Shown: in pieces, positions 22,204 to 31,368 of the stretch
Layout: each line of letters begins with the position of its first letter
Position numbering within the stretch: the stretch's first letter is position 1
Origin: Nonomuraea candida
GTDB taxonomy: Bacteria > Actinomycetota > Actinomycetes > Streptosporangiales > Streptosporangiaceae
Length of the DNA: 64,000 nt
Direction: 5' to 3'
NCBI RefSeq assembly: GCF_000725485.1
Contig: NZ_JOAG01000054.1
Span: forward strand, 15,497 to 79,496
Position numbers and translations under genes: made by a program
The notes under the pieces: model-generated
What the model was told of the DNA's origin: nothing
Database searches by the model: none
Seen by the model: the letters and a program-made list of their open reading frames with translations, nothing else

Positions 22204-23685
22204 ATGGTGAAAGCCGTCACCCGCGAACGCCGCCGGCTCGGGTCCCCGCCGCCCGGCGGAATCAGCCCGACCGATCCCAACCCCTTCGGCTGGGGGCCGT
22301 TCGTCGTCCTGTTCGTCGTCGGCATGGTCGATCGCATCGAAGCCAACCTGATGGCCGGCGTGCTGCCGCTGATCCAGGCCGAATGGGGCTTCAGCGACAC
22401 CGCGGCCGGCTCCATCCCCACCGCCGCCGCGCTGGCCGCCGCCCTCGTCGCGCTGCCCGCCGGCTACCTCGCCGACCGGTACAGCCGTACCAGAATCATC
22501 GCCGTCGTGGTGCTCTGCTGGGCCCTGGCCACCCTCGGCTCGGGCCTGGCCGCCGGGTTCGCCGTCTTCTACCTCATGCGGGTCCTGCTCGCCGCCGCCG
22601 AGAACATCGACAACCCCGCCGTCGGCAGCCTGCTCGCCGACTTCTACCCCGCCGCGACCCGCATGCAGGTGTACGGCTGGACGCGCATGACCACCTACCT
22701 CGGCGGCGTCGGCACCCTGCTGGGCGGCGTCATCGGGCAGGCGTTCGGCTGGCGGGCGGCGTTCCTGCTGATGACGATCCCGGGAGCGCTGACCGCCATC
22801 CTCGTCTGGCGGCTGCGCGAGCCGCAGCGCGGCCAGATCGACAAGATCATGGCCACCACCACCGACACCACCACCGACACCACCGCCGCCGCCGACGCGT
22901 CCGCCAACGCCTCCCCCACCGCCGCCACCGTGCCACGGCAGGCTCCGCCCCCGGACGCCACGGAAGCGCCGCAGGCCGGCCCGCCCGCGCCCACGCCCAC
23001 GGCCACGCCCATGCCCATCCCGGGGGACAGCGGGAAGCCGCCCTTCTGGCCGCAGGTGCGGCAGGTGCTGGCCATCCGCACCCTCGTCCTCGTCTCCCTC
23101 GGCGTGATGATCCTCACCCTTGGCCTCGGCGGCGTCTACTTCTGGCTGCCGTCCCTCATGGTGCGCGTCTTCGGCATGGAGACCGGCGTGGCCAGCAGCA
23201 TCAGCGGCGGCGTCACCATCGTCGGCGTGCTGGCCGGCACCACGATCGGCTCCTACCTCGGCAAGCACCTGCACGGCCGGGTTCAGGGCGGCCGGCTGCT
23301 CGTCGGCGGCTCCGGCATCGCCATCGGCTCGACGCTGCTCGGCGTCGCTCTGCTGATGAGCTCTCCGGTGGCGCTGGTGATCCTCGTGCTGTCGGCCGTC
23401 ACGATCTCCGCCACCGCGATCCCCACGTGCACGGCCTGCATCGCCGACGTGGTCGCGGCCAGGTCACGCGGCGTCGGCTTCGCCGTCCTGCAGTTCCTGC
23501 TGACGGTCGGCGTCGCCTTCGGCCCCCTCATCGTCGGCATGACCTCCGACGCCACCGGCTCCCTCCTCGTGGCCATGTACGCGCTGATCGTGCCCATGGT
23601 CCTCGGCGGCCTGGTGGTGCTGGCCTCCCGCGGCTCGTACGAGCGGGAGGCGGCCCGCGTCCTCCACGACGCCCGCGCCTCCTGA
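22204..23685 (+). CDS. MFS transporter (spinster-like)
   Basis: 493 residues, 12 membrane helices. Helix 1 FVVLFVVGMVDRIEANLMAG and the loop 2-3 motif PAGYLADRYSRTRI (MFS motif A) are present. A central loop of about 70 residues after helix 6 is Thr/Ala/Pro rich (TTTDTTTDTTAAADASANAS), much longer than usual. It probably exports or imports a lipid or small metabolite; its specificity is unknown. ATG 22204 is chosen as GGAGGAGA precedes it. Two operator-like palindromes lie 55-80 bp upstream. Confidence 0.92.
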   Translation: MVKAVTRERRRLGSPPPGGISPTDPNPFGWGPFVVLFVVGMVDRIEANLMAGVLPLIQAEWGFSDTAAGSIPTAAALAAALVALPAGYLADRYSRTRIIAVVVLCWALATLGSGLAAGFAVFYLMRVLLAAAENIDNPAVGSLLADFYPAATRMQVYGWTRMTTYLGGVGTLLGGVIGQAFGWRAAFLLMTIPGALTAILVWRLREPQRGQIDKIMATTTDTTTDTTAAADASANASPTAATVPRQAPPPDATEAPQAGPPAPTPTATPMPIPGDSGKPPFWPQVRQVLAIRTLVLVSLGVMILTLGLGGVYFWLPSLMVRVFGMETGVASSISGGVTIVGVLAGTTIGSYLGKHLHGRVQGGRLLVGGSGIAIGSTLLGVALLMSSPVALVILVLSAVTISATAIPTCTACIADVVAARSRGVGFAVLQFLLTVGVAFGPLIVGMTSDATGSLLVAMYALIVPMVLGGLVVLASRGSYEREAARVLHDARAS

Positions 23686-23864
23686 CCCCCCGCGGCTCCT
23701 GACCCCCGCTCCGCCGGCCCGCCACCGCCGCCCGCTGCCGCCCCGGCTGACAGCGAAAGCCGATCACCGCAGGATGCCGATGCAATGCTTTTTTGGGGAA
23801 ACTCCGATGTCCCGCCTCACGTCCTCCGGCATGGGCGGGACTGGTGGTGCTCTATTCTCTGAGC

Positions 23865-25262
23865 GTGCCTCGGCTCCCGTCCGTGCGCCGATCCGCCGCG
23901 AACACCGCCCACGTCCGAACCTCGCGAGCCGTGGCGGCGGGCGTGCAGCAGATCAGGCGTTTCGCAGAGCTTCTGCGCGATCATCCGCCTTTTCGGTGGT
24001 CGTGGATGGGCTCGACCGTCTCGATGCTCGGCAGCCGGATGGTCGGCGTCACCTATCCCCTCCTGGCCTTCACCCTGACCGAGTCACCCGCCTGGATCGG
24101 CGGGGTGATGTTCGCCTCGACGGTGCCCGGCCTGCTCTGGTACATCCCGGCCGGGGCGATCACCGACCGGCTCGGCCCGCGCCGGGTGATGGTGTGCAGC
24201 GAGTCCGCCCGCGTGCTGCTGATGACGGTGCTCTGCGCCGAGATCGCGCTGGGCACGCTGGAGATCTCCCATCTGGTCGTCATCGCCCTGCTGGAGGGCG
24301 CCCTGTCGGTCAGCTCCTCGGTCGCCGAGACCGCGCTGATCCCGACCACCGTCGAGCCCGGCACGGTCGAGACCGCCCTGGCCATGCACGAGACCTCCGT
24401 GCACGGCATGGTGCTGGCCGGCCGGCCGCTGGGCGGGCTGCTGTTCGGGCTCAAGCCGATCGTCCCCTTCGTGGCCAACGCGCTCATGTTCTTCTCGGCC
24501 GCCGCCCTGCTCGCCCGGCTGCGGCCGGACGACGGCGGCAGGGGCCGGCGGCGGGTGCCGCTGCTGCGTGACATGCGGGCGGGCCTGGGCGAGCTGTGGC
24601 ACCACCGTTTCCTCAGGTCGGCCACGCTCATCACCGCCTTCACCAACCTCATGGTCCAGGGCCTGATCGTGGTGTTCCTGTCGGAGGCGGCCGAGCAGGG
24701 GCTGCCCTCGGCCCTGGCCGGCGTGATCCTGGCCTTCTCCGGCGTGGGCGGGATCATCGGGGCGTTCATCTCGCCCCAGCGCCAGCGCATCTCCCGGCGC
24801 ATCGAGGAGAAGGCGTCCCGGCGCGAGTGGGCGGCCTCGCTGGTGGGCTGGCTGGGGCTGGCCCACCGCCAGCGCTCCATGATGCTGGTGCACCTGTGGG
24901 CGTGCGCGGCCGCGCTCGCCCTGCCGCTGGCGCTGGCCCAGGTGTCCTTCTCCTTCGCGCTGGCGCTGCTGGTCGTCGGGCTCGCCGGCGGCCTGAGCAA
25001 CGTCACCCTGCGCACGGTGCTGAGCCGGGTGCCCGCCGACCGGGTCGCCCGGGTGGTCGGGGTGTCCCGCCTGGGCAGCTACAGCGCGGTGGCGATCGGG
25101 CCGCTGCTGGCCACCCTGCTGGTCGGCCGGGTGGAGTCGTACGTGGCGCTGCTCGTCCTGGGCACGCCCATGTTCCTGCTGGCCCTGGCGATGACCATGG
25201 TGGGCAGGTTCAGGAGCAGCCTGACCTCGGCGCCCGACCCGCAACGGGAGCCCGTCTCATAG
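23865..25262 (+). CDS. MFS transporter (DHA3-type, multidrug/macrolide efflux-like)
   Basis: 465 residues with about 11-12 helices. An amphipathic N-terminal extension (~50 residues) leads to SWMGSTVSMLGSRMVGVTYP and AGAITDRLGPRRVMV (motif A). It fits the MFS_3 exporter class. The extension SPQRQRISRRIEEKASRREW in the central loop is longer than usual. A TATTCT box ends 6 nt before the GTG at 23865, giving a leaderless mRNA; this is the reason for the start choice over upstream in-frame codons. It is not close to the previous MFS gene (179 bp gap). Confidence 0.9.
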   Translation: MPRLPSVRRSAANTAHVRTSRAVAAGVQQIRRFAELLRDHPPFRWSWMGSTVSMLGSRMVGVTYPLLAFTLTESPAWIGGVMFASTVPGLLWYIPAGAITDRLGPRRVMVCSESARVLLMTVLCAEIALGTLEISHLVVIALLEGALSVSSSVAETALIPTTVEPGTVETALAMHETSVHGMVLAGRPLGGLLFGLKPIVPFVANALMFFSAAALLARLRPDDGGRGRRRVPLLRDMRAGLGELWHHRFLRSATLITAFTNLMVQGLIVVFLSEAAEQGLPSALAGVILAFSGVGGIIGAFISPQRQRISRRIEEKASRREWAASLVGWLGLAHRQRSMMLVHLWACAAALALPLALAQVSFSFALALLVVGLAGGLSNVTLRTVLSRVPADRVARVVGVSRLGSYSAVAIGPLLATLLVGRVESYVALLVLGTPMFLLALAMTMVGRFRSSLTSAPDPQREPVS

Positions 25263-25672
25263 CCGATCGATCAGGGCCGCGATGCGGCGCGCCGGCGTGC
25301 CGTACGCGCAGGCGCCCCGCCCGCTCGACGCCGCGGTGCGGGCGGGGCTGCTGCGACAGTGCGACGCGCGGTCGATCCCGTTGTCGGCCAGGGGGATCCT
25401 GATGTCCCGGTAGGCGGTGGTGAGGGCCGGACGGCCGCCGCCGTCGAGGGTGAAGTCGCCGAAGACCTTGGTCACCCCGCCGAGGGCGAGGTGGAAGTGG
25501 CTCTGCTCGCCTCCGGCCGCGCCCTTGATGCGGATGAGGAGATGGGTGTACGCGGACAGGTTCGTGTGGACGTCGCTGCCGAACCAGCCGCAGTCGGCGT
25601 ACCGCAGGCTGAGCGCCCCGCCGGAGACGGCGCCCGAGCGTAGGTGGGCGTGATGACCAGGACGGTGCTCAT
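25257..25672 (-). pseudogene. Broken gene: glycosyltransferase-like start fused to a carbohydrate-binding-type fragment
   Basis: Ten bases past the stop of the GT39 gene a good RBS (GAGGAG) leads to ATG 25672 and MSTVLVITPTYARA, which looks like the first residues of a GT2 polyprenol-phosphate mannosyltransferase. The frame then degrades. In a second frame the sequence reads GALSLRYADCGWFGSDVHTN and ALGGVTKVFGDFTLDGGGRP, a beta-sandwich fragment resembling the C-terminal carbohydrate-binding part of secreted hydrolases. A further change of character follows near 25370. Two unrelated remnants thus seem joined. Family names are tentative. Confidence 0.5.
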
Positions 25673-25681
25673 GATCGCTCC

Positions 25682-27160
25682 TCAGCTCGCGTGCCGATAG
25701 TCCGGCCAGGTGGTCGTCCACGGGGCCAGCGGCCCCGAGCAGACCGTCAGGGGCAGGCCCTGCTCCTCGTTCACGACGCCGGTGCCGTGGTCGATGGTCC
25801 CGGCGGGCTCACAGTGCGCGAAGCGTTCCCGCAGGCGGTGCGGCGGCAGCCCCACGGCGACCACGGCCCGCGCCGTCTCCGGCGGCGGTCCCTGGTACCA
25901 CAGCTCGTTGTGCCCGCTGTGGACGGGGATGTGCGGCGCGAACCGGTCCAGCGCGCCGGCCTCGCCGTAGTTCGAGGTGAGCACGACCGCGCCCGGCGGC
26001 AGCGTCCGGTGCACCGCTGCCACCTGGGAGACGAAGCGCGGCCAGCCCACCGACTCCCTGGACACCTCGTTGGGCGAGTACGTGAGCGCCGGCAGCGGCA
26101 GCAGGGGCAGCGCCACGGCGATCCCGACGGTCGAGGCGCCGAGCAGCCCGCCCCACACCGCCCGCCGCCGGGCGGCGCGGCGCTCCATCCAGGCGGTGAC
26201 GGGCACGCAGCCGGCCACGAAGGCGAAGACCAGGCTGCCCGCCACGTAGTCGGCCCGCCCGCCCGACACCCAGCCGAGCAGGATCGTCACCAGGGCCGCG
26301 ATCGCCAGCGACCGGGTCTCCCGCCGCCGGTACAACCAGCGCCACCCGGCCACGGCGATGGCGAACGCCCCCATGCTGAGCAGCGCCACCAGCATCGGCA
26401 GGAACATGACGCGGTTCAGCGGCTCGCTGAGCACGGAGGCCATGGTGAGCTGCGGCCAGCCGTTGACGGCCTGGTAGAGCACGTTCGGCGCGGCGATCAC
26501 GGCGGCCAGGAGCGCGCCGGACCAGAACCACCGGTCGGCGAAGACGGCGCGCGGCCCCTTCACCGCCAGGCCGGCGGTGATGAGCAGGCCGGTGGCCAGC
26601 CCGGTGACCAGCAGCACGATGAGGTGCTTGTTGAACGTGGCGGCCCCGGCGACCGCGCCGGCCGCCACCCACCACCGCCCGTCGCCGCGCAGCAGCGCCC
26701 GCACCGCGCACAGCAGGCAGGCCGTCCAGAACACGAAGTCGGCCGACTGGGTCAGCAGGGTGTGCCCGGCGAGCAGGGGGAACATCCCGGTGCCGAGGCC
26801 GGCGGCGGCGAGCGTCTGCGCGCCCGCCCGGCCGCCCAGCTCCCGCGTGATCGCGGCGCCGAGCAGGATCAGCGCCGCCGTGCACAGCGCGGGGACGACC
26901 CGCAGGCCGACGATGGTGTCCCCGAACAGCTCCGTGGACAGCCGGGCCAGGAGCGGGGTGAGCGGGGGCTGGTCGAAGTACCCCCAGGCGGGGGTCTGGC
27001 CGAGCAGGCGGAAGTAGAGCTCGTCGCGGTGGTAGCCGTACCACGGGCTCATCGTCATCAGGGTGACCACGACGGCGCCCGCGATGGGGGCGACCGTGCG
27101 CCAGGCGAACGCCGGCGGCGCGGGGGCGGTGGCCGGAGCGTGGGGGGTCTGGAGAAGCAT
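25682..27160 (-). CDS. Membrane glycosyltransferase (GT39/ArnT-like)
   Basis: 492 residues with about 11 membrane helices. The N-terminal loop (YGYHRDELYFRLLGQTPAWG, then YFDQPPLTPLLARL) with its Asp/Glu residues is the GT39/GT83 motif for polyprenyl-phosphate sugar donors. The C-terminal ~130 residues form an outer domain. It should transfer a sugar from a lipid carrier to an outer-face acceptor. The remnant of a GT2 gene follows 10 bp downstream, which would have made the lipid-linked sugar. Starts at ATG 27160. Confidence 0.9.
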   Translation of the reverse strand: MLLQTPHAPATAPAPPAFAWRTVAPIAGAVVVTLMTMSPWYGYHRDELYFRLLGQTPAWGYFDQPPLTPLLARLSTELFGDTIVGLRVVPALCTAALILLGAAITRELGGRAGAQTLAAAGLGTGMFPLLAGHTLLTQSADFVFWTACLLCAVRALLRGDGRWWVAAGAVAGAATFNKHLIVLLVTGLATGLLITAGLAVKGPRAVFADRWFWSGALLAAVIAAPNVLYQAVNGWPQLTMASVLSEPLNRVMFLPMLVALLSMGAFAIAVAGWRWLYRRRETRSLAIAALVTILLGWVSGGRADYVAGSLVFAFVAGCVPVTAWMERRAARRRAVWGGLLGASTVGIAVALPLLPLPALTYSPNEVSRESVGWPRFVSQVAAVHRTLPPGAVVLTSNYGEAGALDRFAPHIPVHSGHNELWYQGPPPETARAVVAVGLPPHRLRERFAHCEPAGTIDHGTGVVNEEQGLPLTVCSGPLAPWTTTWPDYRHAS

Positions 27161-27219
27161 GCCTCCACGGTTTCCGACGGCCCCCCGGCCTGTCGTCTGG
27201 CCGGGAGCAGAACGTGGGG

Positions 27220-27897
27220 TCAGCCCCCGGGCATAGCCGGCGGCTCCCCCGGGCGGACCACGCCGTGGTCGAAGGCGAAGACGACCGCCGCCGCGCGGTC
27301 GCGCACCGCCAGTTTCGTGAAGATCCGGCCGACGTGGGTCTTGATCGTGCCCTCGCCGACCACGAGCCGCCGGGCGATCTCGGCGTTGGTGAGCCCGCGT
27401 CCGACGAGCCGGAGCACGTCGAGCTCGCGGGAGGTGAGGTCGCCGAGCCTGCGGACGGCGTCGGGGTCGGTCACCGGGTCGTTGCGGTAACGCCGCAGGA
27501 CCCGCCCGCAGACGCCGGGGTCGAGCCAGCCGTCGCCCGCCGCGACCGCGCGCACGGCCCGCTGGATGTCCTCGGCCGGGGCGTCCTTGAGGCAGAACCC
27601 CGACGCGCCGGCCCGCAGCGCCGCGGCGAGCACGGCGTCCTCCCCGAACGTGGTCAGCACCAGGACGCGGGTCGCCGGATCAGCGGCCAGCAGGGCGCGG
27701 GTGGCCTCGACGCCGTCCATGTGCGGCATGCGGATGTCCATGACCACCGCGTCGGGCCGCACGCGCGCCACCTCCGCCAGCGCGGCCCGGCCGTCGGCCG
27801 CCTCACCGGCCACGTCGAACCCGTACGGCTCGCGCAGGATCGTGCGCAGTCCCGCCCTGGCCAGCTCCTGGTCGTCGACCAGCACCACCGAGATCAT
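27220..27897 (-). CDS. NarL-family response regulator
   Basis: 225 residues. Receiver with VDDQ (acid pocket), phospho-accepting Asp in VVMDIRMPHMDG and Lys in FCLKDAP, then a LuxR-type HTH (LTSRELDVLRLVGRGLTNAE, IARRLVVGEGTIKTHVGRIF). Starts by ATGA overlap with the histidine kinase stop, so kinase and regulator form one translational unit. Targets are not visible. Confidence 0.93.
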   Translation of the reverse strand: MISVVLVDDQELARAGLRTILREPYGFDVAGEAADGRAALAEVARVRPDAVVMDIRMPHMDGVEATRALLAADPATRVLVLTTFGEDAVLAAALRAGASGFCLKDAPAEDIQRAVRAVAAGDGWLDPGVCGRVLRRYRNDPVTDPDAVRRLGDLTSRELDVLRLVGRGLTNAEIARRLVVGEGTIKTHVGRIFTKLAVRDRAAAVVFAFDHGVVRPGEPPAMPGG

Positions 27898-29024
27898 GCG
27901 GGCAGCTCCGCCCGGACGACCCAGTCGTCGCCCTCGGGGCCGGCGGTGACGTGGCCGCCGACCATGCGCACCCGGTCGGCCATCGCGCGAAGTCCCATGC
28001 CGCCATTGTGGCGCGGCGGGCGGCCGGGCAGGGGGTTGGTGACGGTGGCGTGCACGGCGCCCTCCTCGGAGACGCGCAGCCGCACCGCGACGGGGCAGCG
28101 GGGGGCGTGGCGGCTGGCGTTGGCCAGCGCCTCCTGGACCAGCCGGTAGAGCACCATGCCGGTCGTCGGGCCGACCACCGGCAGCTCGCCCTCGACGCTC
28201 GACTCCAGCTCCAGGCCCGCCGTGCGGTATTCGTCGAACAGCTCGCGCAGCCGGGGCGCGGTGGGCTGCGGGGCGACCACGGCGGAGCCCGCGCCCTCCT
28301 CCTCGGCCAGCACCCGCACCACCTTGCGCAGCTCGGCCATGCTCTGCCTGGCCAGGCGCTCGGCCTCGGCGATCCCCGCCGCCGCCTCCTTCGGGTCGTG
28401 TTCGAGCGCCAGGCGCACGCCGCCCAGGTGCAGCACGGTCACGGCGAGCGTGTGGGCGACGATGTCGTGCAGGTCGGCGGCCAGGCGCTGCCGCTCGGCC
28501 AGGGCCGCCGCGGCGGTGGCGGCGCTCTCCGCCCGGTGCAGCCGCTCGCTCACCTCGGTGCGGTAGCGGGCGGCCCAGGTGCCCCAGAAGACGAGCGTGA
28601 CGGCGGCCATCCAGTTGGGCCAGCCGGGGTCGGGCGAGGTGAACGCGGCCGCGACCACCACGGCGAGCGAGGCGAGCCACATGGCGATGCCCGGCCACAG
28701 CCGCAGGGTCAGCGCGGCGAACGCGATGGAGAGCACCAGCACGAACCAGCCGACGCTGTTGACGGCGAGCCCGGTCAGCGCCGCTATGGCCGCGGGCGCC
28801 AGCAGCCCGGCCACCTCGGCGGCCCGGCCCGGCGTGGTGCGCACGATGACGAGACCGAGCACGAACAAGGCGCCCCCACCGGCGAACGGCCAGGCGCAGC
28901 CACAGCCACGCATGATCGCCTGCGCCCACGACAGCCCCACGAGCAGCGCCAGCAGGCCGAGGTCAACCGGCGGGAGGTCAGCACCCGCCCATCGTAGGAA
29001 CAGGGGCGTTGCGTCCGCATCCAC
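27894..29024 (-). CDS. DesK-type sensor histidine kinase
   Basis: 376 residues. Five hydrophobic segments (LGLLALLVGLSWAQAIMRG, ALFVLGLVIVRTTPG ...), then HisKA_3 with phospho-His in RQRLAADLHDIVAHTLAVTV, and an HATPase domain (LVQEALANASRHAP N-box, GGMGLRAMADRV G-box). No large outer domain, so it likely senses a membrane signal. A TATCAC box ends 5 nt before the GTG at 29024, making a leaderless mRNA plausible. The adjacent CHRD protein and repeat array lie upstream. Partner: response regulator 27220-27897. Confidence 0.9.
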   Translation of the reverse strand: MDADATPLFLRWAGADLPPVDLGLLALLVGLSWAQAIMRGCGCAWPFAGGGALFVLGLVIVRTTPGRAAEVAGLLAPAAIAALTGLAVNSVGWFVLVLSIAFAALTLRLWPGIAMWLASLAVVVAAAFTSPDPGWPNWMAAVTLVFWGTWAARYRTEVSERLHRAESAATAAAALAERQRLAADLHDIVAHTLAVTVLHLGGVRLALEHDPKEAAAGIAEAERLARQSMAELRKVVRVLAEEEGAGSAVVAPQPTAPRLRELFDEYRTAGLELESSVEGELPVVGPTTGMVLYRLVQEALANASRHAPRCPVAVRLRVSEEGAVHATVTNPLPGRPPRHNGGMGLRAMADRVRMVGGHVTAGPEGDDWVVRAELPA

Positions 29025-29060
29025 CCGTGGTGATACCCGAGGTCCCCCTACGGTCGGACG

Positions 29061-29150
29061 CCGCGAAGGCTCGGCGATCACCAGCCGCCGCCGCGAAGGC
29101 TCGGCGATCACCAGCCGCCGCCGCGAAGGCTCGGCGATCACCAGTCGCCG
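29061..29150. repeat. Three exact 30-bp tandem repeats
   Basis: Copies at 29061-29090, 29091-29120 and 29121-29150, each starting CCGCGAAGGCTCGGCGATCA. The last copy contains the stop of the CHRD gene (29138). The array separates the CHRD gene from the histidine kinase, so the coding end seems to have been the seed of the repeat. Confidence 0.9.
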
Positions 29151-30040
29151 CTGTGGAGCTGGCCGCGTACCGCGCCGCCGGGGAACTGGGCGTTGTGCAG
29201 GTTGGCGTACCAGTTGCGGGGGTTGTTCCAGATGCGGCGGGCCACGGCGGCCGACGTCGTGGTGCTGCCCGCCAGGCCGGTGACGCCGGCCGGCAGGCCG
29301 CCCTTGGCCTCGAAGAAGGGCACGACGACGGGCCCGTTCTTGCCCTTCGGGGCGCGGTGGATGTGCGCGGCGGTCGGCGCGGCGATCCGCTTCCAGGCGG
29401 CGGCGAACCAGACCCGCCGGCCCTCCGGCTGCACCAGCCAGGCGGCGCGGCCGTCGGCGTCGCCGACCTTCGTGCCGGGCGCGCGGACCTCCTGCCGCCC
29501 GTCGGCCTGCGTGGTCAGGGTGCGGCCGAACCCGTGCGCGAGCACCGACTCCATGGACACCGGCCGGACCCGGTGCAGCTGCGCCCGCACGGCGCCGCCG
29601 CCGAACTCGGCGTTGTGCAGATTGGCGTACCAGTTCTGCGGGTTGCCGAGGATGCGGCCGAGCAGGCCGCGGTCCTTGACGATGACCGTGCCCTTGACGG
29701 CGTGGAGCTGGGCGGGCAGCGCCTTGGCGAAGAACGGGATCTTCACCTCGCCGTTCCGGCCCGCCGCGCCCCGGTGGATGTGGAACCCGCTGGGCGCCTT
29801 CACCCCGTGCCACCGCACCGCGTAGTCCACCCGCTGCCCGTGGACGCGGAAGACGGCCAGCGCGCCGCCGTCCTTGTCGCCGACCTTCGCACCGGGGACG
29901 GGGACCTCGTTCGCGCCCGTCAGAGAGGCGGCCAGATAGACGGGGGTGGCGCCCGACCGCGCGGCGGCCGGGGTGACGGAGGTGGCGATCAGAGCCGTGG
30001 CGACGGCCAGGCCGGGAAGAGCGAGGGTGCGCTTGTTCAT
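29138..30040 (-). CDS. Secreted double-CHRD domain protein
   Basis: 300 residues. Signal peptide (LALPGLAVATALIATSVTPA) and two CHRD domains of ~120 residues, each with HIHRG(A/P) and NPxNWYANLHN, then GGAVR(A/G)QL. CHRD is known from chordin and bacterial secreted proteins; function is unclear. Each domain ends in the same NWYANLHNA motif. ATG 30040 has AAAGGG upstream; upstream in-frame Met at 30109 lacks an RBS. Confidence 0.88.
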   Translation of the reverse strand: MNKRTLALPGLAVATALIATSVTPAAARSGATPVYLAASLTGANEVPVPGAKVGDKDGGALAVFRVHGQRVDYAVRWHGVKAPSGFHIHRGAAGRNGEVKIPFFAKALPAQLHAVKGTVIVKDRGLLGRILGNPQNWYANLHNAEFGGGAVRAQLHRVRPVSMESVLAHGFGRTLTTQADGRQEVRAPGTKVGDADGRAAWLVQPEGRRVWFAAAWKRIAAPTAAHIHRAPKGKNGPVVVPFFEAKGGLPAGVTGLAGSTTTSAAVARRIWNNPRNWYANLHNAQFPGGAVRGQLHSGDW

Positions 30041-30134
30041 GGTCGGCCCTTTCGGTGCCTCTTCGGTGAGGCCGGATTGGTTGCTCCTGAGAGGTACGGG
30101 CCGCGTCATGAGCCGGGTTCAATCGGCCGGGCCG

Positions 30135-31319
30135 TCAGGCGAACGCGCTGATCCCGGTGATCGACTTGCCGACGATCAGGGTGTTCATCTCCCGGGAGCC
30201 CTCGAACGAGTAGACGCCCTCCGCGTCGGCGAAGAGCTTGGCGATCTCGTGCTCCAGCACGATGCCGTTGCCCCCGAACAGCTCCCTGGCCCAGGCCACC
30301 ACCTCGCGCATGCGGGTGGTGGTGACGGCCTTGGCCAGCGCCGCCTGCTGCGCGGTGGCGCGGCCCGCGGCGACGAGCTGGTTGAGCCGGACGGCCATGC
30401 CGAACATCGCGGTGACGTTGCCGACCATCTTGACCAGCAGGTCCTGGACCATCTGGTAGGAGGCGATGGGCTTGCCGAACTGGCGGCGGGTGACGGCGTA
30501 CTCGCGGGCCAGCTCGTAGGCGCGCATCGCGATGCCGAGCGCCTGCCAGGCCACGCCGCCACGGGTCTTGGCCAGGACCTTGGCGACGTCGCGGAAGCCG
30601 TTGACGCGCTGCAGCCGGTCGGACTCGGGCACGCGCACGCCGTCCAGCACGATGTCGGCGTTCTGCACCGTGCGCAGCGCGATCTTGCCCTCGATCTTGG
30701 CGGTGCTCAGGCCGGGCGTGCCGCGCTCGACCACGAAGCCCTTGACCTGGCCGTCGGCCACGTCGCGGGCCCACACGACGATGAGGTCGGCGAACGTGCC
30801 GTTGCCGATCCAGCGCTTGGCGCCGTCCAGCACCCAGGCGCCGCCCTCGCGGCGGGCGGTGGTGCGCATGCCGCCGGAGACGTCGGAGCCGCCCTCCGGC
30901 TCGGTGAGCGCGAACGCCCCGATCCTGCGCATCGCGGCCATGTCGGGGAGCCAGCGGCGGCGCTGCTCCTCGTCGCCGCCGCCGTGAATGCTGCCCATGG
31001 CCAGGCCGGTGTGCACGCCGGAGAACACGGTGAACGACGGGTCGACGCGGGTGAGCTCCAGCGTGAGGAAGCCGGAGAACAGCGGGCCGCGCTCCCGGCC
31101 GTCGCCGAACTCCGGGAAGGCGTATCCGGCCAGGCGCAGCTCGGCGAACTTCCCGATCGCCTCCATGGGGAAGCGCGAGCTCTCCCAGGCCGGGTTCACC
31201 AGCGGCTTGACCTCGCGTTCGAGGTAGTCGCGGACGGCCGCCAGCTCGGCGCGCTCGGCGGGGGCGAGCAGCTCCTGGAAGCCGAAGAAGTCGGGGTCGG
31301 TGTCAATGTGCCGGGGCAT
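30135..31319 (-). CDS. Acyl-CoA dehydrogenase, glutaryl-CoA dehydrogenase-like
   Basis: 394 residues. FALTEPEGGSDVSGGMRTTA (FAD/substrate loop), KRWIGNGTFADLIVVWARD and SFEGSREMNTLIVGK are typical of glutaryl-CoA dehydrogenase-type enzymes; the Glu of YSFEGSREM is in the catalytic base position. It likely oxidises glutaryl-CoA to crotonyl-CoA. The ATG at 31319 is chosen because GGAG lies 6 nt before it; an ATG at 31331 has none. It follows the CoA-transferase gene by 49 bp and is likely co-transcribed. Confidence 0.92.
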   Translation of the reverse strand: MPRHIDTDPDFFGFQELLAPAERAELAAVRDYLEREVKPLVNPAWESSRFPMEAIGKFAELRLAGYAFPEFGDGRERGPLFSGFLTLELTRVDPSFTVFSGVHTGLAMGSIHGGGDEEQRRRWLPDMAAMRRIGAFALTEPEGGSDVSGGMRTTARREGGAWVLDGAKRWIGNGTFADLIVVWARDVADGQVKGFVVERGTPGLSTAKIEGKIALRTVQNADIVLDGVRVPESDRLQRVNGFRDVAKVLAKTRGGVAWQALGIAMRAYELAREYAVTRRQFGKPIASYQMVQDLLVKMVGNVTAMFGMAVRLNQLVAAGRATAQQAALAKAVTTTRMREVVAWARELFGGNGIVLEHEIAKLFADAEGVYSFEGSREMNTLIVGKSITGISAFA

Positions 31320-31368
31320 CGGCGTCTCCATCTGCTTGATCTGATCTCGGGGCGGGCGGGTGGCGTGC

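Noticed and set aside
29061..29150. CRISPR-like array of 30-bp repeats
   Set aside because: Units are directly adjacent with no spacers and no cas genes.
27894..30122. 742-codon frame joining CHRD gene shadow, LVIAEPSRRR repeats and histidine kinase
   Set aside because: The join comes from the stop-free 30-bp repeats; the kinase has its own leaderless start, and the CHRD gene is read in another frame.
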